27,074 nucleotides of DNA, from contig DCJB01000071.1 of NCBI GenBank assembly GCA_002317325.1, positions 7,688 through 34,761 of the forward strand. Reading direction: 5' to 3'. A program made the position numbers and the translations under genes. The notes under the pieces were generated by a model. It was given only the letters and a program-made list of their open reading frames with translations. It was not told where the DNA came from and ran no database searches. This DNA comes from Bacteroidales bacterium UBA1711. GTDB lineage: Bacteria; Bacteroidota; Bacteroidia; Bacteroidales; P3. Positions 1 to 9,186 of this stretch are shown here, piece by piece. The stretch's first letter is position 1. Each line of letters opens with the position of its first letter.

Positions 1-3000
1 GCAAGGTTCTCAACATCCATCCTCTTCTCGCAGTCGCCGCTGCACTCCAGGGTCTCGGAGGCTACGGTGCGGCCGCTCATGTCGAGGACGGCGATTCTCA
101 ACTGGCCGTTGGCGCCGCTCACGCTGATGGTGGCGGCGTTGCCGGCCGGGTTGGGATAGATGGTGCAGGTGGCGACGCCGTTCACCTCGTCAATGCCGAC
201 GTGCTGGCGGAAGGTGGCCATCAGTTCAACGTCAGCGGTGATGGTGAGGTCGCGGGCGGCGTTGTTGTCGCCGTCGCTCCAGCTGACGAACTCGAAGCCT
301 TCGTAGGGCAGGGCCTCAATGGTGACCACCGACCCTTCGGGATAGGTGCCGGCACCGTTGACAGTGCCCATCGTCTCATCGTTGACTGTGAGGGTGACGG
401 TGAACATCGCGGCGCTGTCGGAGACGAAGTTGGCGGTGTAGGTGGCATCAGCCATGACGGTGATGGTGTGCGGGTTGTCGGTGCTGCCGTCGTTCCAGCG
501 GTCGAAGTGGTAGCCCGCGTTGGCGGTGGCGGAGATTTGAATGTCGGTGCCGCGCTGGAAGGTGCCGCCGCCGGTCACGCTGCCCCAGTCGCTGTTGTTG
601 GCAGTGACGGTGATGGTGTAAGACGGGATGGCGGCGAAGACGGCCGTGAACGAGGTGTCGCAAGTGACGGTGAAAGTGCGGGGGTTGTCGGTGTTGTGGT
701 CGTTCCACTCGATGAACTCGTAGCCCGAGGCAGCGGTAGCCGTGAGGGTGACGGTGTCGTTGGGGGCGTAGGTGCCGCCGCCGTTGACCGAACCCCACTG
801 CGGGTTGTTGGGGATGGCTGTGACGGTGAAAGTCTCGGCGGGCGCCTCGCTGGTGGTGACGCGGACGCGTGACGACCAGTGCTCGGACTGCCAGTCGGTG
901 CCGCAGACGGCGCGGATGTAGAAGTCGTAGGTCTGCTCATCGGCCAGTCCGGTGACGGTGTAGGGGTGCGAAGTGGCAGTCACTGTAGTGCCGGAACCCT
1001 GGCTGAAGCCGTAGTTGCCGTACTCGATAAGCCATGAGGTAGCGCGTACAGAGTCGTTCCAGTCGAGGGTCACGCTGTTGAAGGTGTGGCCAGTGCTGAT
1101 GGCGTTGGCGACATCGGGGCAGGTGGCCATGGTGAACTGTATGGTGTCGCCATAGTCGCCCTCGATGGTGCCTTGCGAACCGCAGAGGGCACAGACAGCG
1201 GCGTTGTAGGTGGCACCGGCTCTGAAGACGCTGAGGGTAGTCGAAGGCACGCCGCCGGTGACAGTGTCAAACACGTTGGTGTCGTTGGCATTCCAGGCAT
1301 GAATGATCCAGGCGTTCTCCGAAGTGCCGGCGTGACGCTGCCAAGTGAAGGTGGCGTTGGCGTTGTCCAGCACCGCAGCCGTCAGGCTGTCGGGTGCGAA
1401 GCAGGGCAGGCTGTCGGTGGTGAACTGCACCTCTCTCCAGTCGGAGAAGCCGGCGGAATCCAACGAGCAGTCCTGACGCACGCGGTAGGTGTAGTTGGTG
1501 GCGGGCAGGAGGTTCGAGAAGGTGTAGGTGTTGCCCGTGACGGGAGTCTCGGCGGGCCAGGCGGAGGCCACCGTCTGCTTGACGGCCACCTCGTAGTAGC
1601 TGCCGGTGCCCGTCCAAGTGGCGGTGGCGGACTCGTAGTCGTGGGTGGTGCTGGTGACCACGGGGGCATGGCAGGAGACGCTGTTGCAGCTGATGAGCTG
1701 CATGGCGGGACGCCAGGCGGCCACAGCCTTGGAGCCGCTATAGCTGGCGGGATTTTCGGGGTCGCAGTCGTAGGAGTCGGAGTAGTAGTAGAGCGTCTTG
1801 TTGCCCGTGCAGGGAGCGGTGCCCCACACGTATGCGCTGCCGTTGTAGGCATTCGAGTTGTCATCGACAATCACCAGCAGGTTGCCGGAGCCGGAATAGC
1901 TGAAAGTGGTGTCGAACTGGAAGATGTTCCAACCCTGCGAGCAGTTGAGGGCGCCCGAATAGACCTTCAGCGCGGTGGCAGTGTCGAGGGCGACCACGTC
2001 GGTAGTACTGCTGAAGGCAGTCTTGTTGGTCGGCTGCAAGTAAATGTCAACGGAGTTCTTCGACGTCATAGCGGTGGCGTAGCTGTAGAAGTAGCTGATG
2101 GCAGAGAGGTCCTGCGCCCCGCCCAATTCGGCGCTGTCGATAATCACCTCAGAAAGAGTGTATTTGTAGAAGTTGTTGACTGGGGCGTAGTAGGAGGTGG
2201 TGGTGGGATTGCCCGTGGAGGCAATCTGCGAGTTGTCGCAGAACGAGGTCATCAGTCGCACGGCATCGCTCCATTGGCCGGTGTCGCCGGCCGAGCAAAT
2301 GGGGCGAACATAAATGTTGTAAGCGGTCAGCGTGTCGAGTCCGGCGATAGTCACGGGGTGCGACGAGGTGGTGATGGTGGTGCCGGCGGCACTGCCGAGG
2401 GCGCAGCGCACCTGCCACGAGGAGGCGGCGGAGTTGTCGATCCAGTCAACATCTATGCTGGTGGTAGAGGCGCCCACTGCCTCGATGTCGGAGACGGGCA
2501 TACAGGTGGGGGCGTAAGAGACCTCGATGTCGTCAAGATAGTTGTAGCTGTAGCCCGTGGTGGCGGAGGTGGTGTAGAAATTGCGGAAGGCGATGATGCG
2601 GCTGCTGCCGGTATATTGGGCAAAATAGACTGTGTTGTGCACATGAGTAGAAGCGGAGGCTGCGGTAACCACCTCGACAGGCACAAAGGTGTTGCCCTCC
2701 ATCACGCCCACCTCAAGACCGTAGTAGGTGCTGGTGGTGTAGTTCCAGAAAGAGAGCTGGAGGCTGTCGAGCGGCACATTCATCGGCGGCAGGCTGAAGT
2801 AGCCCACGCCGTAGAGGCGCAGCGTATTCGAGCCGCTGTGGGCGTAGGTGCTGTTAGAATAGACGAAAGGCTGGTAGGAAGCCGCCTGGTAGGTGGAGCT
2901 GCCGTTGAGCACATAGCTCCAGCAGTTGGGATAGACACCCGAGCTGTAGGTAGTGGTGCCGGTGTAGCTGTCGAAGTTCTCGGTAAAAGGCACCGACATC

Positions 3001-6000
3001 TCGACGCAGGGGGTGAACAGCACGATGGTGTTGGCCATAGAGGTGTCGCCGGCGCCGCAGTTGGCGTAAACGCGCACCGTATATTGGGTGTTGGGGGTCA
3101 GGCCGCCGATGGCGATGCTGCTGTCGGTGACATTGAAAGTGGTCACCGTACCAGCGCTGTCAAGTTCGACGCGCCAGCTACTCTCGGTGCCGACCGAGCC
3201 CCAGCTCAGGTACATCGAGTCGGCCGTCACATTGTCGGCTGCGAGGTCAACCACCTGCGGGCAGGTGTTGCGGTTGATATAGATGTTGTCAACCGCAGCG
3301 GGAGGCGTAGTGCCGCCGCTGCCGTCGTTGGCCCAGCAGAAGACCAAGTTGTAGGTGCCGCTCTGCGTGATAGTGAAGGTGCCCGTGTGGGTCTGCCAAG
3401 TGCTCTGCAAGTTGAGCACGTAGGGCGAGGTGGTGCGGTTGGCCAAGTCAATCCAGCCCGCCGGCACGCCGGCGGTGGTGGCGAAGGTGTAGGCAGACGC
3501 GCCGCCCGGCAGCTGACCGCCAATCAAAGTCTCGGTGGCGGGCACGACGAAGGGACGCAGATAGTCGTAGCTGCTCTCGCCGTTGCAGCGCCAGTCGAAG
3601 CTGAAGGCATACTCGCCCGCTGTCAGGTTCATGGTGCGGTAGGCCCATGCGGAGCTGATGGTGGTGTTGGTGTAGGCATTGCTGACACCGTTGTTGTTCG
3701 AGACATAGAGCCCCATGTTGTCGGCGGCGCCGTTGTAGGCGGCGGTGCCCACATACCACTGGTTGGCCTGGCCGAGACCGGCCAGTTCCCAGCTGTTGCC
3801 CTGGGTGCCGGCGAAGGTGCAGAGGTAGGGGAAGGTGCTGACGGGCTCGCCCGCGAGGGTGCGGAAAGTGAGGCTCTCCCACGGGGTGGTGTCGTAGGCC
3901 GAGCAGAGGGTGGCCACATAGAAGTCGTAGAAGGTGCCCGTGTCGAGGCCGGTGAGGAGGATGCTGTCGGCATACTGCACGAAAATATCCTGACAGGTGT
4001 CGATATTGCAGCCGAGCAGTCCGTAGCGCACCACAAAGTCGGTCTGAGCGCTGTCGCCCGGTGTCCAATGCACCGTGGCGCTGGTGCAGGTGACGGTGGT
4101 GGCGGCGGCATCGGTCGGGTGGAAGCAGCTCGGAGCCTCGCGGAGAGTGATGTCATCCACAGCGGCATACCAGGCAGAGGTGGGACGCACGGCCTTGATG
4201 GCCACATTGGAGCCGTTGCCGGTGAAGCGGGTCAGCGGCACTTCGTAGAGATTCCACTCGGTGCCGGTGAAGGAGATGGTGTCAACGGGCTGGAAGCTGT
4301 TGATATTGGCCGGGTCGCTCATGACGCCGACAAAGAATGTGGGGCTGTAGCTGGCCGAGGTGGCCTTGGCCCAGAAATCGAGTTGCAGGGTGTTGGTCGG
4401 ATAGAGGGTGGTATCCACTGCGGGGAGGACCACGCAGTAGTAGTCGCCGTAGGTGCCGGTGGTGGTGGTGGCGTACCAGTAGAGGTACTTGCTGCCGCCG
4501 GCGGTGTGGTTATAGCTGGCGGTGGAGGAACTCACGAAGGGGTAGCCGCCGTAGCTGGTGCCGTTGTTCAGGTGGCCCCAGCAGTTGACAAAAGTCGAAC
4601 CTGTGGTGGAAGTGCCTGTGGCGACAGACTCGAAGTCCATGACGTAGGGCAGGGAGTTCAGCCGGCCGCACTGGGTGCTGAAGGTGACCAACGAGGCATT
4701 GCTGGTGTCGTTGCTGCCGCAGATGGCGCTGACGTAGGCGTCGTATGTGGTCGAGGGGGAGAGGCCGATGAGGCGGATGCTGTCTTCGGTGGTGGTGACG
4801 AGGGTGCCCGAGCCGCGGGAGAAGCCGGCAGGGCCGTATTCAACCTCGAACTCTGAGGCGAGGCTGTAGTTCCAATAGATAGTGGCCTCGTCCTCGGTCA
4901 CGTTGCGCGTATTGGCGGTGGTGATACGCGGGCAAGAGGGGATGTAGTCAACCGTCACATCGTCGAGCATCAGATAGTTGCTCGAGCCCGAGTTTATGAT
5001 AGAGCTAAAGGCGATATAGTTGCCCGTGCCGGTATAGCCGTTGAGCGGCACCTCGAACATTTCGTAGGTGATACCGGCGGGGGAGACGGTATCCACAGCC
5101 ACAAAGGTGGTGAGGTCGTTGGGGTCGGACATGACGCCCACTACAAACGAGCAGTTGTAGGAGGCACTGTACTGGCGAGCCCAGAACGACACCTGCAGGG
5201 AGTCGATGCTGTTGACGGTCGGAGGCATGATGGCATAGCAGTAGCCCGACGCAGCGGAAAAGAAATAGAGTCCATGGGTGTTGTTGCGGCCGTATGATGT
5301 GGTGGCATGGACGTAGGGTCTGTCAGCCGTAGTACCCTTCTTGACCCAGCAGGTGGGGAAGGCAGTGGTGCCGGTGCCATAGGTCTCGAAGGTCTCGGTG
5401 AAGGGCACCGAGATGGCATCACAGGGGGTTCTGAAGGTGCGCACATGATAGATGGTGGTGTCGGAACAGAGCGCGCCCACGCGGACTTCGTAGCTGGTAG
5501 TTGCATTCAAGCCGGTGATGGTGATGCTGTCGTCGCTGGTGGCGGTGGCGAAGTTGGTCCAAGTGGAAGCGCCCGCAGCGCGGTAGTCAACATCCCAGCT
5601 GGTCTCCTGATAGCCGGGAATCCAGCGGAGGCTGACCGTGTGGCCGGTCAGGTTGGTGATGGTGGCGTAAGGTGCCGAGCAGTTGGCCTGCGTGATGCAG
5701 TCGCTGCCGCCGCTGCCGCCCGTGGTGAGCCGCATATTGGGCCGCCATACAGAGGTGCCCGCAGTGACTGTAGCCATATCGGCGAGGGTGTAGGGAGCGT
5801 CGTTGCGATAGACGCGGTGCGACATCGACCCCGAGGCGGTGGCATAGTAGAATGTGGCGCCTGACTCGGTGCCGGTACCGTTCTTCACCACGCCGACCAT
5901 AAGGTTACTCGTGCCGTTGTAGGCAAAGGTTCCGCGGTTGAACTCGAAATGGTTCCAGCCCGAGGTGCAGTTCATCGAACCCTCATATACCAGCTGCAAG

Positions 6001-8825
6001 TCAGCGGCAGGAGCGAAAGCGTCGCAGGTGGTCATAGTGGTATGGCAAAGGAAGATGGAGCAGTTGGTGGTATTCACCATGGGCGAAGCGCCCGCATACT
6101 GGAAGTCGATGCCGCTCAGATACACGGCGCCGCTGTTGATTTCGTTAGCCAGGTACAGGTGGTTGGCATAGCTGTAGTTGTATTGTCCATTCACGGGCAT
6201 TACATCGGTAGTGGAAGCGCCCGAAGTGAGGACCGGGTAGGTGGCAGTCGAACTGGAGCCGCTGCCAGTGCCAGCGGTATCCCATTCCAAACAGGGCAGC
6301 GCCTGCATTCGGAACGTCGAGGTCTCCACCGCGCCAGTGGAAGTGCCGCAGTCGGCATAAATTGAGACCTCGTAGGTGGAGTCGGGGTCGAGGCCGCTGA
6401 GAAGAAGCTGGTTGTCATAAACCGTCTGCGAAACGGGCAGACTTGATGAGTCGCCGGCATAGCGATATTCCACCACATAGCTGGTGGGCGTAATTCCGAG
6501 CGAGAGATCATAATCCCAGCTCAGCTGTGCCCAGCTGGCGGTGGTGTGGGCGGTAATGGTGGTGATAGAAGGACAGGTGGGCGCCTCTTCCAATGTGACG
6601 TCATCGACGCAAGCGTACCAGCTGCTGGCGGGTCGCATGGCTCTGATGGCCACAAACTGTCCTTGGCCGGTGAAGTGGCCGAAAGCGGTGGAAAATTCCG
6701 TCCACGCGGTGTTGGCTCCCACATTGACAGTGCTCACCAACTGGAAGGTGCTGATGTCGTAGGGGTCGCTCATCACGCCCACCTGAAACACGGGGCTGTA
6801 GCTGGTCGAGGTGGCCTTGGCCCAAAACTTCAGCTGCAAGGTGTTGACGGGATAAATGTCGGTATCCACTCCGGGAAGCACGATGCACTGATAGTCGCCG
6901 TAGGTGCCGGGGGTGGTGGAGTTGAACCAGTAGAGGCCCTTGGTGCCGCCCACGGTGTGGTTGTATGTGGTGGAGGCGCTCACGTAGGGGTAGCCAAAAT
7001 AGGTGCTGCCGTTGTTCAAACGCTGCCAGCAGTTGACCCAGGTGGCGGAGGTGGTGCCGCCCGTGGAGGCCGACTCGAAGTTTTGCGTGTAGGGAAGGCT
7101 GCCCAACAGCGTGCAGAGGGTGCGGAAGGCCGTCTGGTTCACGCCGCCCACGTCGCTGCCGCAGTCAACGGTCACATACACGTCATATTGCGTATTGGGG
7201 GTGAGTCCGGTGAGGGTGATGACGGTGTCGGTGGCATAGGCGATGGTGGAAGAGGTGTCGCCGGGGGTGAAGCCCTGCGGGCCATACTCGACCGTCCAGC
7301 TGGTGCCGTTGCCGGTCTCGGTCCAGCTGAGGTCGGCCGACGAGGGGGTGACGTTCGATACCGACAGGTTCTCCACGCGCGGGCAAGCAGGCGTGAGCGA
7401 CAGCTGCAGGTCATCCACGTAGGCATACCATGCGCTGGTTGGACGCACTGCCTTGATGGCCACAAACCGACCATAGCCGGTGTAGTTAGAGAGGTCGGTG
7501 ATATATTCGCCCCAAGCGGTGTTGTTGCCCACATTGGCGGTGCCCACCTGGGTGAAGGTAGTAATATCATTCGGGTCGGTCATCACGCCCACCTGGAAAG
7601 TGGGATAATAGCTGGTGCTGCTGCTCTTGGCCCACATGGTGACCTGAAGGCTGTTGATGGGGTAGAGTGTGGTATCGACTCCCGGGAAGACGATGCAGTG
7701 GTAGTCGCCATACGAGCCGGTGGTGGTGCTGCCATACCAGTAGAGGCCCTTGGAGCCATTCGGGGTATGGTTGTAAGTGGTGCTGCTGTTCACGTAGGGG
7801 TAGCCGCCATAGCTGGTGCCGTTGTTGAGGTGGTGCCAGCAACTGGCCCAAGTGCTGTTGGCGGTGCTGCTGGTGGTGGTGGGCTCGCTTTCAAAATTCA
7901 TCACGTAGGGAAGGGTCTCAAGCGCCGAACAGGCGGTGCGGAACGAGGTGGAACGCGCACGGGTGACGGTGGCGTCGTCGCAGATGGCGCAGAGGTCAAC
8001 CGAATAGAAGGTGTTGGAGGCGAGTCCGGTCAACTGATAGGCGGTATCAGCCGAGGCAAGCTCGACCGAATCGATGGCCGAGGGGGCGTTGGTGGGATAG
8101 AAGTAGAGGCGGAAGCCGCTGACAGAGGTGTTGGTGTCAACCCAGCTGATGTCGGCGGTTGAGGAACTCACATTGGAGGCGGCGACCGAATAGGGACGCT
8201 GGCAGGAGGGCGCCACATAGTTGGAGTCGAAATGAAAACGGGTGTTGAATCGGTAGGAGCTGGCGCTGGCGCTGCCGACAGTCGAGGTGATGTCGCCATA
8301 GCTGGCATCGGAGTCGCTATTCCGATAAACCATACGTCCAGATTGCGAGGTGTACTGCCAGGTCACGGTGGTAGAATAGTCACTGCCCTGACGAGTGCAG
8401 CAGACAACCAGATTGTCGGTACCCGCATAATAGTACGGCTCGTCGAGCACAAAAGGCACCCAGCCCACTGTTCCGCCGAGGGTGGCGGCAGAGCCGGTGG
8501 CGGCATAGACTTCATCAAAAGCCGATGCGGGCAGGAAAGAGCTCAGCGTCGTGTTGGTCGTCGTTGCGAGATAAATGTGGAGGTTGGTAGAAGCAACTGT
8601 GCCCGATGAAGCAGAATAAAGCCAAATAGTGTCAATCACGCCGGAGGTGTTAATCTCCGAGGCGAGGTAGAGCGTCTGGCTCATGCCGTTGTTGTAGAAG
8701 TTGCAGAAGGGCGATGGACTGTAGGAAGTGCTGGTTCCCGTGCCAATCGTCACCCGCTGCGCCTGCGCCAACATTGGCAGCAACAATGCCGCCAAGAGGA
8801 CGAAGAACTGTAGATGTTTTTTCAT
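1..8825 (-). CDS. Giant modular T9SS-secreted surface protein (FN3 / choice-of-anchor-J / InlB-repeat), 3' end outside window
   Basis: The frame starts at ATG 8823-8825 and stays open to the window edge, giving at least 2941 residues. A signal peptide (about 1-22, MKKHLQFFVLLAALLLP then AQA) is followed by a beta-rich module (about 25-197) and 11 fibronectin III domains. These alternate with six jelly-roll modules of the choice-of-anchor-J/cleaved-adhesin type (LPYVMNFES start, VDDL/VDDV end) and two more copies of the first module (about 844-1042, 2199-2386). Three InlB-B-like repeats (about 2663-2874) precede a T9SS type A sorting domain (IYPNPAGN, then VLDMSGRTV). Only the last few dozen residues should be missing. 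The family is known for T9SS export and surface anchoring; an adhesin or glycan-binding role is inferred. It lies downstream of, and is paralogous to, the 9187-15699 gene but appears to have its own promoter. Architecture is sure, ligand unknown. Confidence 0.9.
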   Translation of the reverse strand, partial: MKKHLQFFVLLAALLLPMLAQAQRVTIGTGTSTSYSPSPFCNFYNNGMSQTLYLASEINTSGVIDTIWLYSASSGTVASTNLHIYLATTTNTTLSSFLPASAFDEVYAATGSAATLGGTVGWVPFVLDEPYYYAGTDNLVVCCTRQGSDYSTTVTWQYTSQSGRMVYRNSDSDASYGDITSTVGSASASSYRFNTRFHFDSNYVAPSCQRPYSVAASNVSSSTADISWVDTNTSVSGFRLYFYPTNAPSAIDSVELASADTAYQLTGLASNTFYSVDLCAICDDATVTRARSTSFRTACSALETLPYVMNFESEPTTTSSTANSTWASCWHHLNNGTSYGGYPYVNSSTTYNHTPNGSKGLYWYGSTTTGSYGDYHCIVFPGVDTTLYPINSLQVTMWAKSSSTSYYPTFQVGVMTDPNDITTFTQVGTANVGNNTAWGEYITDLSNYTGYGRFVAIKAVRPTSAWYAYVDDLQLSLTPACPRVENLSVSNVTPSSADLSWTETGNGTSWTVEYGPQGFTPGDTSSTIAYATDTVITLTGLTPNTQYDVYVTVDCGSDVGGVNQTAFRTLCTLLGSLPYTQNFESASTGGTTSATWVNCWQRLNNGSTYFGYPYVSASTTYNHTVGGTKGLYWFNSTTPGTYGDYQCIVLPGVDTDIYPVNTLQLKFWAKATSTSYSPVFQVGVMSDPYDISTFQLVSTVNVGANTAWTEFSTAFGHFTGQGQFVAIRAMRPASSWYACVDDVTLEEAPTCPSITTITAHTTASWAQLSWDYDLSLGITPTSYVVEYRYAGDSSSLPVSQTVYDNQLLLSGLDPDSTYEVSIYADCGTSTGAVETSTFRMQALPCLEWDTAGTGSGSSSTATYPVLTSGASTTDVMPVNGQYNYSYANHLYLANEINSGAVYLSGIDFQYAGASPMVNTTNCSIFLCHTTMTTCDAFAPAADLQLVYEGSMNCTSGWNHFEFNRGTFAYNGTSNLMVGVVKNGTGTESGATFYYATASGSMSHRVYRNDAPYTLADMATVTAGTSVWRPNMRLTTGGSGGSDCITQANCSAPYATITNLTGHTVSLRWIPGYQETSWDVDYRAAGASTWTNFATATSDDSITITGLNATTSYEVRVGALCSDTTIYHVRTFRTPCDAISVPFTETFETYGTGTTAFPTCWVKKGTTADRPYVHATTSYGRNNTHGLYFFSAASGYCYAIMPPTVNSIDSLQVSFWARQYSASYNCSFVVGVMSDPNDLTTFVAVDTVSPAGITYEMFEVPLNGYTGTGNYIAFSSIINSGSSNYLMLDDVTVDYIPSCPRITTANTRNVTEDEATIYWNYSLASEFEVEYGPAGFSRGSGTLVTTTEDSIRLIGLSPSTTYDAYVSAICGSNDTSNASLVTFSTQCGRLNSLPYVMDFESVATGTSTTGSTFVNCWGHLNNGTSYGGYPFVSSSTASYNHTAGGSKYLYWYATTTTGTYGDYYCVVLPAVDTTLYPTNTLQLDFWAKATSASYSPTFFVGVMSDPANINSFQPVDTISFTGTEWNLYEVPLTRFTGNGSNVAIKAVRPTSAWYAAVDDITLREAPSCFHPTDAAATTVTCTSATVHWTPGDSAQTDFVVRYGLLGCNIDTCQDIFVQYADSILLTGLDTGTFYDFYVATLCSAYDTTPWESLTFRTLAGEPVSTFPYLCTFAGTQGNSWELAGLGQANQWYVGTAAYNGAADNMGLYVSNNNGVSNAYTNTTISSAWAYRTMNLTAGEYAFSFDWRCNGESSYDYLRPFVVPATETLIGGQLPGGASAYTFATTAGVPAGWIDLANRTTSPYVLNLQSTWQTHTGTFTITQSGTYNLVFCWANDGSGGTTPPAAVDNIYINRNTCPQVVDLAADNVTADSMYLSWGSVGTESSWRVELDSAGTVTTFNVTDSSIAIGGLTPNTQYTVRVYANCGAGDTSMANTIVLFTPCVEMSVPFTENFDSYTGTTTYSSGVYPNCWSYVLNGSSTYQAASYQPFVYSNSTYAHSGSNTLRLYGVGYFSLPPMNVPLDSLQLSFWNYTTSTYYGLEVGVMEGNTFVPVEVVTAASASTHVHNTVYFAQYTGSSRIIAFRNFYTTSATTGYSYNYLDDIEVSYAPTCMPVSDIEAVGASTTSIDVDWIDNSAASSWQVRCALGSAAGTTITTSSHPVTIAGLDTLTAYNIYVRPICSAGDTGQWSDAVRLMTSFCDNSQIASTGNPTTTSYYAPVNNFYKYTLSEVIIDSAELGGAQDLSAISYFYSYATAMTSKNSVDIYLQPTNKTAFSSTTDVVALDTATALKVYSGALNCSQGWNIFQFDTTFSYSGSGNLLVIVDDNSNAYNGSAYVWGTAPCTGNKTLYYYSDSYDCDPENPASYSGSKAVAAWRPAMQLISCNSVSCHAPVVTSTTHDYESATATWTGTGSYYEVAVKQTVASAWPAETPVTGNTYTFSNLLPATNYTYRVRQDCSLDSAGFSDWREVQFTTDSLPCFAPDSLTAAVLDNANATFTWQRHAGTSENAWIIHAWNANDTNVFDTVTGGVPSTTLSVFRAGATYNAAVCALCGSQGTIEGDYGDTIQFTMATCPDVANAISTGHTFNSVTLDWNDSVRATSWLIEYGNYGFSQGSGTTVTATSHPYTVTGLADEQTYDFYIRAVCGTDWQSEHWSSRVRVTTSEAPAETFTVTAIPNNPQWGSVNGGGTYAPNDTVTLTATAASGYEFIEWNDHNTDNPRTFTVTCDTSFTAVFAAIPSYTITVTANNSDWGSVTGGGTFQRGTDIQISATANAGYHFDRWNDGSTDNPHTITVMADATYTANFVSDSAAMFTVTLTVNDETMGTVNGAGTYPEGSVVTIEALPYEGFEFVSWSDGDNNAARDLTITADVELMATFRQHVGIDEVNGVATCTIYPNPAGNAATISVSGANGQLRIAVLDMSGRTVASETLECSGDCEKRMDVENL
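205..838 (-). repeat. Three tandem InlB-B-like (Listeria-Bacteroides type) repeats encoded in the giant gene
   Basis: Three units of about 70 codons (roughly 838-628, 624-415 and 410-205) each encode a block with the pattern WGSVNGGGTY, then a hydrophobic strand, then GYEFIEWNDHNTDNPRTFTV or a close variant. They form a stalk just before the T9SS sorting domain and are absent from the paralogous giant gene at 9187-15699. Unit boundaries are approximate. Confidence 0.8.
4125..4667 (-). repeat. Choice-of-anchor-J module copy (one of three very similar copies in this gene)
   Basis: This encodes LNSLPYVMDFES at its start and AVRPTSAWYAAVDDITL at its end. It is nearly the same module as those at 6570-7111 and 7385-7925, also at the DNA level (for example the tract around 4436-4560). 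The other three anchor-J modules of the gene are clearly more diverged. Confidence 0.75.
6570..7111 (-). repeat. Choice-of-anchor-J module copy (second of three similar copies)
   Basis: This encodes LGSLPYTQNFES at its start and AMRPASSWYACVDDVTL at its end, with NTLQLKFWAKATSTSYSP in the middle matching the copies at 4125-4667 and 7385-7925. Confidence 0.75.
7385..7925 (-). repeat. Choice-of-anchor-J module copy (third of three similar copies)
   Basis: This encodes LETLPYVMNFES at its start and AVRPTSAWYAYVDDLQL at its end, with SLQVTMWAKSSSTSYYP in the middle. The preceding FN3 domain belongs to the repeating FN3-jelly-roll unit. Confidence 0.75.
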
Positions 8826-9127
8826 TACAAATTATTTTTGGTTAGAAAATAGGTGAGTTCAGAAAGGTATCAGTTCTCAAAAAAACAATCACGCCACCCT
8901 TTACACTCTGGCTATAAGCCAATTGCATAAACAGCAGTGGCACACAAACAAAATCAATATGGCTGGCAAAGGTACAAAAAAAAAGCGGAAAAACGCTCTT
9001 TCGCCCGATTCTTATGAGTTTTTAACAGAAGGAAAGAACTGCGAAGCCCCACTCTACACTTTACACTCTTCTGACGACCGTCGGGCCTCTTGCCTGTCCG
9101 GTCCGACAAGCCAATAGACCGGCGAGC
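8826..9127. other. AT-rich intergenic region / 5' leader of the first giant gene
   Basis: No convincing gene lies here. The region is much more AT-rich than the flanking genes and contains a candidate promoter for the leftward giant gene. It also holds two copies of the 11-mer CTTTACACTCT (8899-8909 and 9059-9069) and a short inverted repeat AGCG-GAAAAA-CGCT next to the promoter. If the 8967-8974 box is used, the mRNA leader is about 135-140 nt. A second, imperfect box (TACCTTTC, 8862-8869) would give a shorter leader. Confidence 0.6.
8967..8974 (-). promoter_or_regulatory. Candidate Bacteroidota -7 box (TACCTTTG) for the first giant gene
   Basis: On the minus strand the box reads TACCTTTG, matching the known TAnnTTTG consensus, directly after a run of nine T and a G. 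No clear -33 TTTG is visible at the usual 19-21 nt spacing, so the call rests on the -7 box and the T tract. Confidence 0.5.
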
Positions 9128-9163
9128 AAAAAAAGCGGCGGCGGCCCGAAGGGCCGCCGCCGC
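9128..9163 (-). terminator. Rho-independent terminator of the second giant gene
   Basis: On the minus strand a perfect 13-bp GC-only stem (left arm GCGGCGGCGGCCC, loop TTC) is followed by seven T. It starts about 23 nt after the stop codon at 9187-9189. It should isolate the downstream giant gene from read-through, which fits that gene having its own promoter. Confidence 0.93.
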
Positions 9164-9186
9164 TGATGATAGGTGAGGGCTTACGC

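Noticed and set aside
1086..4856. 1256-codon open frame on the plus strand
   Set aside because: It lies antisense to the first giant gene, whose frame shows a signal peptide, FN3 domains and a sorting domain. The antisense product is Gly/Val/Ala-rich with no domain, a by-product of GC-rich codon use.
8923..9117. 64-codon plus-strand frame between the giant genes (MHKQQWHTNK start)
   Set aside because: It overlaps the candidate promoter of the first giant gene, has no family resemblance and no promoter of its own. I kept the stretch as a non-coding leader.
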